NCBI GenBank assembly: GCA_965140775.1
Contig: OZ223471.1
Span: 248,001 to 312,000, forward strand
DNA from: UBA6244 sp965140775
GTDB taxonomy: Bacteria; Bacteroidota; Bacteroidia; Bacteroidales; F082
DNA: 64,000 nt
Direction of reading: 5' to 3'
Each line of letters begins with the position of its first letter. Position 1 is the stretch's first letter. The notes beneath the pieces are model-generated. The model saw only the letters and a list, made by a program, of their open reading frames with translations. It was not told where the DNA came from and did not search any database. Positions 36,677 through 45,379 of the stretch are shown here, piece after piece. The position numbers and the translations under genes were made by a program.

Positions 36677-38188
36677 ATGGAGAAACGCAACATTGGCCAC
36701 ATTGCTCAGATCATTGGCCCTGTTATCGACGTCGTCTTTGAGAATGAAGAAGACCTGCCAAAAATCTACGATGCGCTCGAAATCACTCGTAACAATGGGG
36801 ATAAACTTATCCTCGAAGCTCAGCAAGCTATAGGTGAAAATACGATCAGAACCATTGCCATGGACTCCACCGACGGACTCAAACGTGGTCTGGAAGTAAG
36901 GTCGCTCGGACAACCCATATCCATGCCCACCGGAGACAAAATCAAAGGGCGATCGTTTAATGTAATCGGTGATGCCATCGACGGCCTTGGCGAAGTGGAT
37001 TCCAAAAAACGTTATCCCATACACCGCGATCCCCCAAAATACGACGAGTTGAGCACCTCCAAAGAAGTGCTTTATACCGGTATCAAAGTTATCGATCTTA
37101 TCGAGCCTTACTCCAAAGGGGGTAAAATTGGTTTGTTTGGTGGTGCCGGTGTTGGCAAAACCGTTATTATCATGGAGCTCATCAACAATATCGCCAAAAC
37201 ATATGCCGGTATGTCGGTGTTTGGCGGCGTAGGTGAGCGTACCCGTGAAGGAAACGACCTGCTTCGTGAGATGATCGAATCGGGCGTTATCAAATATGGT
37301 GATGAATTTAAAAAGAACATGGAAGAAGGTGGTTGGGACTTGTCGAAAGTTGACTACAAAGAATTGGAGACTTCACAAGCTACCCTCGTGTATGGTCAGA
37401 TGAACGAACCTCCCGGAGCCCGTGCCCGGGTTGCTCTTTCAGGTCTTACCGTTGCTGAATATTTCCGCGATGGTGATGAAGAATCCGGCGGACGTGACAT
37501 CCTGTTTTTTATCGACAATATTTTCCGTTTTACCCAAGCCGGTTCTGAAGTAAGTGCGTTGCTCGGACGTATGCCTTCTGCCGTTGGTTATCAGCCCACG
37601 CTTGCCACCGAAATGGGTATCATGCAGGAACGTATTACTTCCACCAAAAGAGGTTCAATCACTTCTGTACAAGCGGTTTATGTGCCTGCGGATGACTTGA
37701 CCGACCCCGCTCCCGCAACCACCTTTGCTCACTTGGATGCCACCACCGTATTAAGTCGTAAAATTGCCGAGTTGGGGATTTATCCCGCTGTTGACCCCTT
37801 GGATTCAACATCGCGCATTCTCACTCCTGATGTGGTTGGCGATGAGCACTATAATACCGCACAACGGGTTAAAAATATCCTACAACGTTACAAAGAGTTG
37901 CAGGATATTATTGCCATTCTGGGTATGGACGAACTCTCGGAAGAAGACAAACTTATCGTTCACCGTGCCCGTCGTGTACAGCGTTTCTTGTCGCAACCTT
38001 TCCACGTGGCCGAACAGTTTACCGGCTTAAAGGGAACTGTGGTTTCCATCGAAGATACCATCAAAGGGTTTAACATGATTATGGACGGCGAAGTGGATGA
38101 ATATCCGGAAGCTGCCTTCAACCTGGTTGGAAATATTGATGAAGCCATTGAAAAAGGTAAAAAACTGATGGCCGAAAGTAAAAAGTAA
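36677..38188 (+). CDS. atpD: F1 ATP synthase subunit beta
   Basis: Catalytic subunit of the F-type ATP synthase, peripheral at the inner membrane. The 503 residues carry the Walker A loop GGAGVGKT near 155, GERTREGNDL, the ALSGLTVAEYFRD segment and the signature PAVDPLDSTSR, with the usual C-terminal helical region. ATG 36677 is preferred to the in-frame TTG at 36668. It forms a two-gene unit with atpC, four bases downstream, closed by a strong terminator; the remaining atp genes are elsewhere, a split arrangement also seen in some other Bacteroidota. Confidence 0.97.
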   Translation: MEKRNIGHIAQIIGPVIDVVFENEEDLPKIYDALEITRNNGDKLILEAQQAIGENTIRTIAMDSTDGLKRGLEVRSLGQPISMPTGDKIKGRSFNVIGDAIDGLGEVDSKKRYPIHRDPPKYDELSTSKEVLYTGIKVIDLIEPYSKGGKIGLFGGAGVGKTVIIMELINNIAKTYAGMSVFGGVGERTREGNDLLREMIESGVIKYGDEFKKNMEEGGWDLSKVDYKELETSQATLVYGQMNEPPGARARVALSGLTVAEYFRDGDEESGGRDILFFIDNIFRFTQAGSEVSALLGRMPSAVGYQPTLATEMGIMQERITSTKRGSITSVQAVYVPADDLTDPAPATTFAHLDATTVLSRKIAELGIYPAVDPLDSTSRILTPDVVGDEHYNTAQRVKNILQRYKELQDIIAILGMDELSEEDKLIVHRARRVQRFLSQPFHVAEQFTGLKGTVVSIEDTIKGFNMIMDGEVDEYPEAAFNLVGNIDEAIEKGKKLMAESKK

Positions 38189-38192
38189 CGAT

Positions 38193-38426
38193 ATGCATGT
38201 TGAAATCATCACTCCCGATGTGGAGATATTTAAAGGAGAAGCCGAACTGGTACAATTACCGGGCATCGATGGTTCGTTCGAACTGCTCAACAACCATGCT
38301 CCCTTGATTTCTGCACTCTCGAAAGGTAAGATTAAAGTGAAAATCAGTGGCAAAGAGCAGTTTTTTGAAATTGCCGGCGGCGTCATCGAAGTGCACGACA
38401 ACAAAGTGCTTATACTGGCCGAATAG
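38193..38426 (+). CDS. atpC: F1 ATP synthase subunit epsilon (short form)
   Basis: A 77-residue epsilon subunit with only the N-terminal beta-sandwich domain (MHVEIITPDVEIFKGEAELV, PGIDGSFELLNNHAPLISAL). The C-terminal two-helix inhibitory arm (about 50 residues) is missing, a common state in Bacteroidota, so epsilon-mediated inhibition of ATP hydrolysis is not expected. It starts four bases after the atpD stop. A terminator follows 20 bases after its stop. Confidence 0.93.
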   Translation: MHVEIITPDVEIFKGEAELVQLPGIDGSFELLNNHAPLISALSKGKIKVKISGKEQFFEIAGGVIEVHDNKVLILAE

Positions 38427-38446
38427 AGTAGCTACACATAAAATGC

Positions 38447-38478
38447 AAACCCGGGAAAACAACTTCCCGGGTTTTTTT
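38447..38478 (+). terminator. Intrinsic terminator after atpDC
   Basis: AAACCCGGGAA, a short A-rich loop, CTTCCCGGGTTT and seven T: a strong GC-rich stem plus T tract. Confidence 0.92.
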
Positions 38479-38504
38479 GTATTTTGGAGGCAAATTAATC
38501 TGCT

Positions 38505-39203
38505 ATGACCCCTTCTGTCTGGATGAACGATTTGCTCGGATTGGTTTTTCCCAACCTCTGTGCTGCCTGTGGACAGCCATTGGTGCGCCATGAAAAAGTC
38601 ATTTGCATGCGATGTGGATACAAATTGCCACGAACCAATTTCCACCATTTTGAAAACAATCCTGTAGCCAGGATTTTTTGGGGAAGGGTGAACCTGCATG
38701 CCGCCACGGCCTTTCTGTATTTCAACAAGGGAGGCAAAGTGCAGCACCTGATTCACGAACTTAAATACAAGGGTAACAAAGAGGTAGGTGAACAACTGGC
38801 CAATTTGTGGGGAAATGATTTGAAAAAGAAGGGGTTGTTTACGGATGTGGAGGTGGTGATTCCGGTACCCTTGCACCCCAAAAAGCAACGCATCAGAGGA
38901 TATAACCAGAGTGAGCAGATTACCAGGGGCTTGGCCGAATCCATGGCGGTGTATCATTCGGTAGGCAACCTGGTGAGAAATACCTTTACCGAAAGCCAGA
39001 CCAAAAAATCAAGGTATAGCCGTTGGCAGAATGTTTCTGGTAAATTTGGGGTGCTTTACCCCGAAAAACTGGAGGGAAAACATGTGTTACTTGCCGACGA
39101 CGTGATTACCACCGGGGCTACCCTGGAGGCTTGTGCTCAGGAACTGGCCAAGATAAAACACATCAAAATTAGTGTGGCAACTCTTGCATATGCTCAGGGA
39201 TAG
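38505..39203 (+). CDS. ComF family protein (phosphoribosyltransferase-like)
   Basis: A 232-residue ComF homologue. An N-terminal zinc ribbon (CAACG and CMRCG) precedes a double-zinc-type region, and the PRTase site is seen in VVIPVPLHPKKQRIRGYNQSE and LLADDVITTGATLEAC (PRPP loop). ComF proteins act in natural competence DNA uptake in some species and in an uncertain cytoplasmic role in others, so the name does not imply competence here. Its 3' end overlaps the convergent gene at 39169 by 35 bp. Confidence 0.9.
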   Translation: MTPSVWMNDLLGLVFPNLCAACGQPLVRHEKVICMRCGYKLPRTNFHHFENNPVARIFWGRVNLHAATAFLYFNKGGKVQHLIHELKYKGNKEVGEQLANLWGNDLKKKGLFTDVEVVIPVPLHPKKQRIRGYNQSEQITRGLAESMAVYHSVGNLVRNTFTESQTKKSRYSRWQNVSGKFGVLYPEKLEGKHVLLADDVITTGATLEACAQELAKIKHIKISVATLAYAQG

Positions 39204-39813
39204 CGGGAATGGTATCGCGAATCCGACCCATTTTTCGCATGAGCTCATTGTACTGCTCGCGGTTGCGAATGAGTTTGCGCTGAAGTCGCGCCGCATGGTT
39301 AAACTGATCGTACAAGGCTTGTATGGGGCCCTTAAAACTTGCGGGTTTAATGTTTTGATACATCAATTCGGTACCTTCCCACTCAGGATAAAACTGACTT
39401 AAATCGATGGGCTCCATGTTGATAACCATCTGTTTGAATACCTCATAATCGAAAAACGCTCGGATAATCACCTCGTTAATCATGATGGTGTCTTTGTCCA
39501 ATGTAATCTGCACAAGGTCGTCCAGCTGACGGATGCTGTCGGTGATATACAGGATGCGCGGACTAAAACCCACAGAAGTGATCAACAGGCTGTCGTGGGG
39601 ATTGATGTACATTTTAAATCGTCCGTTATTGTCGGCAATGGTGCCCACCCGATTGAATTTACTGATAATATGGGTGTTGGGAATCGGGATCAGGCTGTCG
39701 CTGCTCACCACCATGGCATCCAGAATCACCCGCTCCTGTTCGTTCTCTTGTGCCCATACCAGGTCAGCTGAAAACATAAGGCTGGAGAAAAAAAGTATAA
39801 TCCTGAAATACAT
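39169..39813 (-). CDS. Exported protein with carboxypeptidase-regulatory-like domain
   Basis: A 214-residue protein with a signal peptide (about 1-21, ending VWAQ) and one CarboxypepD-reg-like beta-sandwich repeat (VVSSDSLIPIPNTHIIS, NRVGTIADNNGRFKMYI, SVGFSPRIL), as found at the N-terminus of TonB-dependent receptors and in free-standing Bacteroidota proteins. The C-terminal half is helical and charged. Function unknown. The last 35 bp run antisense to the end of comF. Confidence 0.8.
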   Translation of the reverse strand: MYFRIILFFSSLMFSADLVWAQENEQERVILDAMVVSSDSLIPIPNTHIISKFNRVGTIADNNGRFKMYINPHDSLLITSVGFSPRILYITDSIRQLDDLVQITLDKDTIMINEVIIRAFFDYEVFKQMVINMEPIDLSQFYPEWEGTELMYQNIKPASFKGPIQALYDQFNHAARLQRKLIRNREQYNELMRKMGRIRDTIPAIPEHMQELPH

Positions 39814-39934
39814 GTGGTTATCAATCGATTGTTAATGAATTACGGAAAAAATATTTGAACGATACGATATAAACATTAATTTAGCTTTCAAATGGCTAAA
39901 TTGCACAATTGTTTATTCTCTTAAAGTTAAAAAT

Positions 39935-40834
39935 ATGAAAAAATTTTCTACCCTGCTGATTCTATTGGGATTTATGGTTTCGCTGAATGCTCAGGTTCTG
40001 CCCAATGCCGATTTTGAAAACTGGCAAGAAGTTACAGTAGCCACCACCACATTCTGGGAGCCGGATATTTGGGATACCCCCAACAATTTTACCGGACAGG
40101 TTGGTACCATCGTAGTGACGCGTTCGACTGATGCCTTCACTGGATCCTATGCCGCACGTTTGGAAACCAAAGATGTGTTGGGAGGTATGTTTAAAGCCCC
40201 CGGACTGCTCACTTTTGCAGATTTCAATGTCAACATCCTAACTTTTGAATACACTTTCAATGGAGGTTTGCCCTTGCATGCCAAAGTATTCAGCCTATCA
40301 GGAAAGTACAAGTATGCAGGAGTTTCCAACGATAGCGCTTCGGTGTTGATCTACTGCTACAAAAAAAATGGCGAACTCTTTGATACCATCGGCATGGGCT
40401 ATGCCTACCTGCACGATGCTGTCGATTGGTCGGATTTTACTGTCGACATGAACTATTTCAGCGATTTGCAACCCGACACCTTCAACGTGATCATCATGTC
40501 GTCGGGGATCGAATCGCTTACCCCCGGATCGGTGATGTTTGTGGATGACCTGTCTGTTGAAAGCAATGTGGGCGTGATTGATTTGGAAGCCAGTCGAATG
40601 GAGGTAGTTACCTATCCCAATCCGGTAAGTGAAGAAGTTACATTCAGCACCATATTGCCCTCCTCCGGACGCATGTTGTATGTGTATGATTTGCAAGGAA
40701 AATTGCTGACCAAACTCCCGTTTACAGGTACGGAACTAACTATCAATATCGCCAATTTTCCTGTCGGCACCTTGCTTTATCGCGTGGAAGATCCCAGAAA
40801 TGGCTGGTCTACAGGAACGATCGTCAAAAACTAA
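39935..40834 (+). CDS. Secreted protein with T9SS sorting domain (PCMD-like)
   Basis: A 299-residue exported protein with a signal peptide (MKKFSTLLILLGFMVSLNAQ), a body beginning PNADFENW that resembles putative carbohydrate-binding jelly-roll proteins (NWSG/PCMD-like, with the conserved late Asp in SVMFVDDLSVES), and a C-terminal sorting domain (VVTYPNPVSEEVTFS, YVYDLQGKL, GTLLYRVED). Probably surface-exposed and carbohydrate-binding; substrate unknown. The barrel gene follows nine bases downstream, so the two may be expressed together. Confidence 0.78.
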   Translation: MKKFSTLLILLGFMVSLNAQVLPNADFENWQEVTVATTTFWEPDIWDTPNNFTGQVGTIVVTRSTDAFTGSYAARLETKDVLGGMFKAPGLLTFADFNVNILTFEYTFNGGLPLHAKVFSLSGKYKYAGVSNDSASVLIYCYKKNGELFDTIGMGYAYLHDAVDWSDFTVDMNYFSDLQPDTFNVIIMSSGIESLTPGSVMFVDDLSVESNVGVIDLEASRMEVVTYPNPVSEEVTFSTILPSSGRMLYVYDLQGKLLTKLPFTGTELTINIANFPVGTLLYRVEDPRNGWSTGTIVKN

Positions 40835-40843
40835 TACCTTCGC

Positions 40844-42184
40844 ATGAAACAAAACCTACTGCTTTCCATCGGTTTTTGGTTGGCCTCCACAACGTGGTTG
40901 ATGGCACAAACCGACAGCACCGAAAAAATAAAAACCGGTTGGAATGTGGGTGGTTTACCCGTGGTTTCGTACGATTCTGATTTGGGATTTCAATACGGCG
41001 CTTTGGTGAATCTGTATCATTACGGTGATGGCAGCTTATATCCCCAATACAACCACAGCCTGTATTTCGAGGCTTCATGGTACACCAAGGGGAGTGGCAT
41101 TTTCCGTTTTTATTACGATTCGCAGGAGTTAATCAAAGGCGTTCGGGTATCGGCAGATGTGAGCTATATCCCCGACCAGACTTATAGTTTTTACGGTTTT
41201 AACGGTTATGAGGCTGTTTATCACCATGATTGGGAATTGAAAGATTCACCGGAATACAAAACCAGGGTTTTTTACCGTCAGAAGCGCGAATTTACAAGAG
41301 TAAAGCTCGACTTTCAGGGCAGTATAGCAGGAAATTTCAGGTGGCTTGCCGGAATGAACTTTTTTCATATTTACACCAATTCGGTTGATGTGGATCAACT
41401 GAACAAAGGAAAGTCCGACGACAAAAAACTTCCGGATGTGCCCGGCCTATACAACAAATATGTGGGTTGGGGGATTATCCCGACTAGTCAGGCAAAGGGA
41501 GGATTTCTCACCAACCTGAAACTGGGTTTGGTGTACGATACCCGCGACAATGAGCCCAATCCCATGAAAGGTCTGTGGACCGAGCTCATCCTGATTTCGG
41601 CACCCAAGGCCACCAGCAACATGGACGAAGGGTTCATGAAGCTGGTATTCACTCACCGCCAGTATTTTACGTTGATTAAACGCAGGTTGTCGTTTGTTTA
41701 CCGACTGGGTTTAGTAACCACCGTCAGCGGGAAAGCACCCTATTACGTGGAGCCCATCATGTACATGTCGAAAATGAACGGAGCCTATTCGGAAGGGTTG
41801 GGTGGCGCCAAGACTTTGCGCGGAATCCTTAGAAACCGCGTGGTGGGCGATGGAATTTCTTACGGAAACTTTGAATTCAGGTGGAAATTTTTCAAGACCC
41901 ATTGGCTCAACCAAAATTTCTACTTTGCCCTCAACACTTTTTTCGACAGCGGAATGGTCATCAAAAAGTTTGAAGTGGAAGAGGTGGTTAACCAACTCAA
42001 TCTCACCCCCGAAGAAGAAAGCGCCTACTTCGATTTTGGAAATGAAAAATTGCACAACAGCGCCGGAGCCGGATTGCACATTGCCATGAACCAGAATTTT
42101 ATACTATCCATCGACTTCGGTAAGGCACTGAATGCACAAGATGGCAATACAGGGTTTTATGTGGGGCTGAATTTTTTGTTTTAG
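40844..42184 (+). CDS. Omp85/BamA-like outer-membrane barrel protein
   Basis: A 446-residue protein: signal peptide (about 1-22, ending LMAQ) followed by a barrel of aromatic-rich strands. The region GLVYDTRDNEPNPMKGLWTEL is the characteristic D-x-R-D-x-x-x-P-x-x-G motif of Omp85/surface-antigen (bacterial surface Ag) barrels, and the last strand ends in LNFLF with a terminal Phe. There is no POTRA repeat, so this resembles the short DUF5982-type family rather than BamA itself. A role in outer-membrane assembly, secretion or lipid handling is possible. Confidence 0.82.
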   Translation: MKQNLLLSIGFWLASTTWLMAQTDSTEKIKTGWNVGGLPVVSYDSDLGFQYGALVNLYHYGDGSLYPQYNHSLYFEASWYTKGSGIFRFYYDSQELIKGVRVSADVSYIPDQTYSFYGFNGYEAVYHHDWELKDSPEYKTRVFYRQKREFTRVKLDFQGSIAGNFRWLAGMNFFHIYTNSVDVDQLNKGKSDDKKLPDVPGLYNKYVGWGIIPTSQAKGGFLTNLKLGLVYDTRDNEPNPMKGLWTELILISAPKATSNMDEGFMKLVFTHRQYFTLIKRRLSFVYRLGLVTTVSGKAPYYVEPIMYMSKMNGAYSEGLGGAKTLRGILRNRVVGDGISYGNFEFRWKFFKTHWLNQNFYFALNTFFDSGMVIKKFEVEEVVNQLNLTPEEESAYFDFGNEKLHNSAGAGLHIAMNQNFILSIDFGKALNAQDGNTGFYVGLNFLF

Positions 42185-42321
42185 CTTTTCTTCCAAAGCC
42201 AAAAGCATCATTCTGTGGTAGGTGAGCATATTTCTTTATTCAAGAATGAAATCAAAGGGAATGGCAAACATCAATTAGTTGGCAGAGAAACCACACTACG
42301 TTACGGAAATCTTAAAGAATA

Positions 42322-42352
42322 TTTGAAAAAGTAAACTAAATAGTTAACTTTG
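42322..42352 (+). promoter_or_regulatory. Promoter of higBA, possible leaderless start
   Basis: TTTG (42322-42325), 19 bases, TAACTTTG (42345-42352): a textbook -33/-7 pair. The toxin ATG begins four bases after the -7 box, so transcription would start at or next to the A of the ATG, implying a leaderless or nearly leaderless message. Confidence 0.7.
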
Positions 42353-42356
42353 CAAA

Positions 42357-42701
42357 ATGATTAGGGAAATTGTTGCTTACAAGAACCGATTCGTTGAATT
42401 TTATAGAAATCAGGATTTAAAAGTTCAGTTGAAAATTGAATACGTTTTGGATCTTGTAAGATTCGAAAAGCAAGTTCCAAAGAAGTTTTTTTAGTTACTT
42501 GAAAATACTGATGGGATTTGGGAGATTAGCGTAATTACAACATTTAAAAGTATTCGGATTTTATGTTTCCAGGATAAAGGACATTTTGTTGTTTTAACAA
42601 ATTGCTTCGTAAAAAAGACACAAAAATGTCCGCAAAGGGAAATAAAGCTTGCTGAAAAGCTGAAAAAAGAATATTTAAAAGAAAAGAAAGGAGATCATTA
42701 A
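42357..42701 (+). pseudogene. higB: HigB/RelE-type toxin with one in-frame stop
   Basis: A 114-codon RelE/HigB-family toxin frame interrupted by TAG at 42492-42494. The first part reads FVEFYRNQDLKVQLKIEYVLDLV, and after the stop the same frame continues ENTDGIWEISV, RILCFQDKGHFVVLTNCFVKKTQK, then PQREIKLAEKLKKEYL, the classic HigB C-terminus. No frameshift is needed. The missing second half includes the catalytic sheet, so the truncated protein should be inactive. The antitoxin gene begins two bases later with a good AAGGAG site. Confidence 0.85.
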
Positions 42702-42702
42702 A

Positions 42703-42993
42703 ATGGAAAATATAACAAGATTCGAAGACCTGTTAATTGACAAATATGGCGCAAAAGGTACTCCTTCAAGAGATAAATTTGATGCTGACTCTTTAGCGTT
42801 CAGGTTGGGCATTATGCTGAAGGAAGCAAGAAAAGAAGCACAAATGACTCAAGAGGAACTTGCGGAGCGAACAGGAACTAAAAAAAGTTACATTTCAAGA
42901 ATAGAAAGAGGACTAAGTGACATACAAATCTCAACTTACTACAGATTGATCGAAATGGGACTTGGTAAGAATTTAAATATTACGATTGGATAG
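42703..42993 (+). CDS. higA: HigA-type HTH antitoxin
   Basis: A 96-residue antitoxin with a Cro/C1-type helix-turn-helix (about 45-80: EAQMTQEELAERTGTKKSYISRIERG). It is the intact partner of the disrupted toxin at 42357 and normally neutralises HigB and represses the operon. Retention of an intact antitoxin with a dead toxin would leave a free regulator or a shield against related toxins. Confidence 0.9.
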   Translation: MENITRFEDLLIDKYGAKGTPSRDKFDADSLAFRLGIMLKEARKEAQMTQEELAERTGTKKSYISRIERGLSDIQISTYYRLIEMGLGKNLNITIG

Positions 42994-43403
42994 AAGGCTA
43001 CATTTGCCATCAGTAGAGTCAGAGTGCACAACTCCGTTGCTAAGTATTTTCGGATGGAAATAGTTTTTTATAATTACTAAAGCGGCGAAATGAAGTATAA
43101 ATCGGATCCGGAACCATAGTAAAAAACTGCCTAAAATTTTTCCTTGGGGAAAGCCAAAAAAAATTTAGAAGGATTGTATTGTCCACCCATGGCGGACGAA
43201 ATAAACTAAATTGTAATTTTTCTACTTATATCTTGATACTAGCGGAGCGCCTTCACAAAACTTAGACAGTTTCTAGAAGGTTTATGACCAAACAAACCAA
43301 TAAAAATAATGCGCATTAAATGCCCATTATGGCAAATATTAGCATGAAAACGATTGATTTCGCATGCTAATACTCAATAAATCATTTGCTTAGCCAATCC
43401 GCC
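42994..43403. other. Intergenic region
   Basis: No gene or RNA recognised between higA and the DUF5684 gene. A short palindrome GTCCACCCATGGCGGAC lies near 43180 and resembles the internal palindrome of MITE copy A, but no terminal repeats accompany it. Confidence 0.4.
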
Positions 43404-43778
43404 CTATCTTCCGGCAGGCCCTTTGTACTCTGCCAATCCGAATGCTAGAATGGGAAAAAAGATAAACCCCAGAAATATCAAACCCAAGGTAAATCCAACC
43501 CCTTTCCCGAAGCTAAGCGAGAGTAAATTATACATCCAAATGGCAAAAACGATGTTCACCCCGGGAATGAGAAACAACAGAATCCACCACCAGGGTTTGC
43601 CTACAATTTCGAGCATAACCAAGGTTTTGTATATGGGAATAAGTGATGCCCAGCCCGGTTTGCCTGCTTTTTCGTAGATTCTCCAGTTGACATACAGATA
43701 AAAGGCCATTATAAACAAAAAGCCCAACCATACCGGAGCGCCAAAACCTTCTTGAAAATAGTTCATCGATTCGTTCAT
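43404..43778 (-). CDS. DUF5684 membrane protein
   Basis: A 124-residue integral membrane protein with four hydrophobic segments (about 18-33, 48-60, 65-84 and 90-112), the WxxLIPIYKTLVMLEIVGKPWWW stretch being the recurrent DUF5684 signature. Members are often next to signal peptidase or small exported-protein genes; none is seen here. No catalytic residues are recognisable. It stands alone on the minus strand. Confidence 0.75.
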   Translation of the reverse strand: MNESMNYFQEGFGAPVWLGFLFIMAFYLYVNWRIYEKAGKPGWASLIPIYKTLVMLEIVGKPWWWILLFLIPGVNIVFAIWMYNLLSLSFGKGVGFTLGLIFLGFIFFPILAFGLAEYKGPAGR

Positions 43779-43920
43779 TGTTGTTGGTATTATGTGAAAT
43801 ATATATTGATCAAATATACTAAAAAACTGAATCAGGAAGTGTTGTAACCGAAACCAACCTACATCATGCCATCGCCACCGGTGTTATTTCGGCGAATATT
43901 GACGACATAACCCCTTTTGG

Positions 43921-44580
43921 TTATAAAAGATTCATTTCAGGAATTTCTCCGGTTACCTCCAACGGGGCACCTGTTTTGGCCACAATTTCTTCCACGCTTA
44001 CGCCCGGTGCCCGTTCCACAAGTTTAAATCCGTTTTTGGTTACATCTACCACAGCCAAATCTGTTACAATACGTTTTACGCACTGCACCCCTGTTATGGG
44101 AAGCGTGCAGGCGGTAAGCAGTTTGGGGTTGCCATCGCGGTCGGTGTGGGTGGTAGCTACAATGATGTTTTTGGCCGAAGCCACCAAATCCATGGCACCT
44201 CCCATGCCTTTTACCATTTTTCCGGGAATTTTCCAGCTGGCGATGTCGCCTTTGTCCGAAATTTCAAATGCGCCCAACACGGTTAAGTCCACGTGTCCGC
44301 CGCGAATCATGGCAAAGCTGGTGGCAGAGTCGAAAAAGGCAGCTCCTTTGGTATAGGTCACTGTTTGTTTGCCCGCATTTATTAAGTCGGCATCTTCTTC
44401 GCCCTTCACGGGAAAAGGTCCAATGCCCAGCAGTCCGTTTTCTGATTGAAGTATCACTTCCATTCCTTCAGGAATATAGTTGGCCACGAGGGTAGGTATG
44501 CCGATTCCCAGATTAACATAATATCCGTCTTGTAATTCTTGTGCTATGCGTTGTGCTATTCCGTTTTTATCTAGTGCCAT
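43921..44580 (-). CDS. scoB: 3-oxoacid CoA-transferase subunit B
   Basis: Beta subunit of succinyl-CoA:3-oxoacid (or acetoacetate:acyl) CoA-transferase, which activates acetoacetate to acetoacetyl-CoA or the reverse. The catalytic Glu lies in ILQSENGLLGIGP, and GGAMDLVASAKNIIVA is the family signature. The 219-residue length is typical. Subunit A is encoded 67 bp upstream on the same strand. Acetoacetate is the product of the leucine pathway encoded by the operon, so this pair would carry it to acetyl-CoA. Confidence 0.94.
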   Translation of the reverse strand: MALDKNGIAQRIAQELQDGYYVNLGIGIPTLVANYIPEGMEVILQSENGLLGIGPFPVKGEEDADLINAGKQTVTYTKGAAFFDSATSFAMIRGGHVDLTVLGAFEISDKGDIASWKIPGKMVKGMGGAMDLVASAKNIIVATTHTDRDGNPKLLTACTLPITGVQCVKRIVTDLAVVDVTKNGFKLVERAPGVSVEEIVAKTGAPLEVTGEIPEMNLL

Positions 44581-44647
44581 GGTGTAATTATTTTCGTTTG
44601 ATCAAAAAAAATTTAGTTGTTGATTTACAAATCCTTGCCGAGTTTAC

Positions 44648-45340
44648 TTAGCCTTGCGTTGTTACAAACTCAATGCGTTTTTCGTAGTTTTCGCCTTTAA
44701 ATATTCGTTGAACGAAAATTCCGGGAGTATGAATTTGGTTGGGATCGAGTTCTCCGGCGGGTACCAGCTCTTCCACTTCGGCAATGGTAATTTTACCGGC
44801 CATGGCCATCATGTTGTTGAAATTGTTGGCGGTATGACGATAGATGAGGTTGCCGGCGGTGTCGCCTTTCCAGGCTTTAACCACGGCAAAATCGGCAGTT
44901 AAGGCGTGTTCGAGCAGGTGCATTTTTCCATTAAACTCCCTAACTTCTTTGCCTTCGGCCACTTCGGTACCATATCCCGCCGGCACATAAAAGGCCGGAA
45001 TTCCGGCACCTCCGGCACGGCAACGCTCGGCGAGGGTACCTTGTGGAATCAATTCTACTTCCAGCTCTCCCGAAAGCAACTGACGTTCAAATTCCTTGTT
45101 TTCACCCACGTAGGATGAAATCATCTTCCTGATTTGATGTTTGCGCAACAGCATGCCCAATCCGAAGCCATCCACACCGGCATTGTTGCTGATGCAGGTG
45201 AGTCCGGTAACTCCGCTTTCAAAAAGGGCTTCAATGGTTTTTTCGGGGATACCGCACAATCCGAAACCACCCAACATCAATGTCATATTATGTTCTATTC
45301 CTTGTATGGCCTCGCGGGCGTTTTTTACAACTTTGTTCAT
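44648..45340 (-). CDS. scoA: 3-oxoacid CoA-transferase subunit A
   Basis: Alpha subunit of the same transferase: LMLGGFGLCGIPE near the N-terminus is the CoA-binding glycine motif, and CRAGGAGIPAFYVPAGYGT the second signature. The 230-residue length is standard. It follows the acyl-CoA dehydrogenase by 39 bp and precedes scoB, making the six-gene leftward operon mccB-liuC-mccA-acd-scoA-scoB. Confidence 0.94.
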   Translation of the reverse strand: MNKVVKNAREAIQGIEHNMTLMLGGFGLCGIPEKTIEALFESGVTGLTCISNNAGVDGFGLGMLLRKHQIRKMISSYVGENKEFERQLLSGELEVELIPQGTLAERCRAGGAGIPAFYVPAGYGTEVAEGKEVREFNGKMHLLEHALTADFAVVKAWKGDTAGNLIYRHTANNFNNMMAMAGKITIAEVEELVPAGELDPNQIHTPGIFVQRIFKGENYEKRIEFVTTQG

Positions 45341-45379
45341 GGTAATTTGTTTAAGTTCAATATTCGTATTAAAAAGTGG

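Noticed and set aside
42185..42356. Short reading frame ending in GRETTLRYGNLKEYLKK before higB
   Set aside because: Could be the tail of another toxin or antitoxin but lacks a start and a clear family; too short to annotate.
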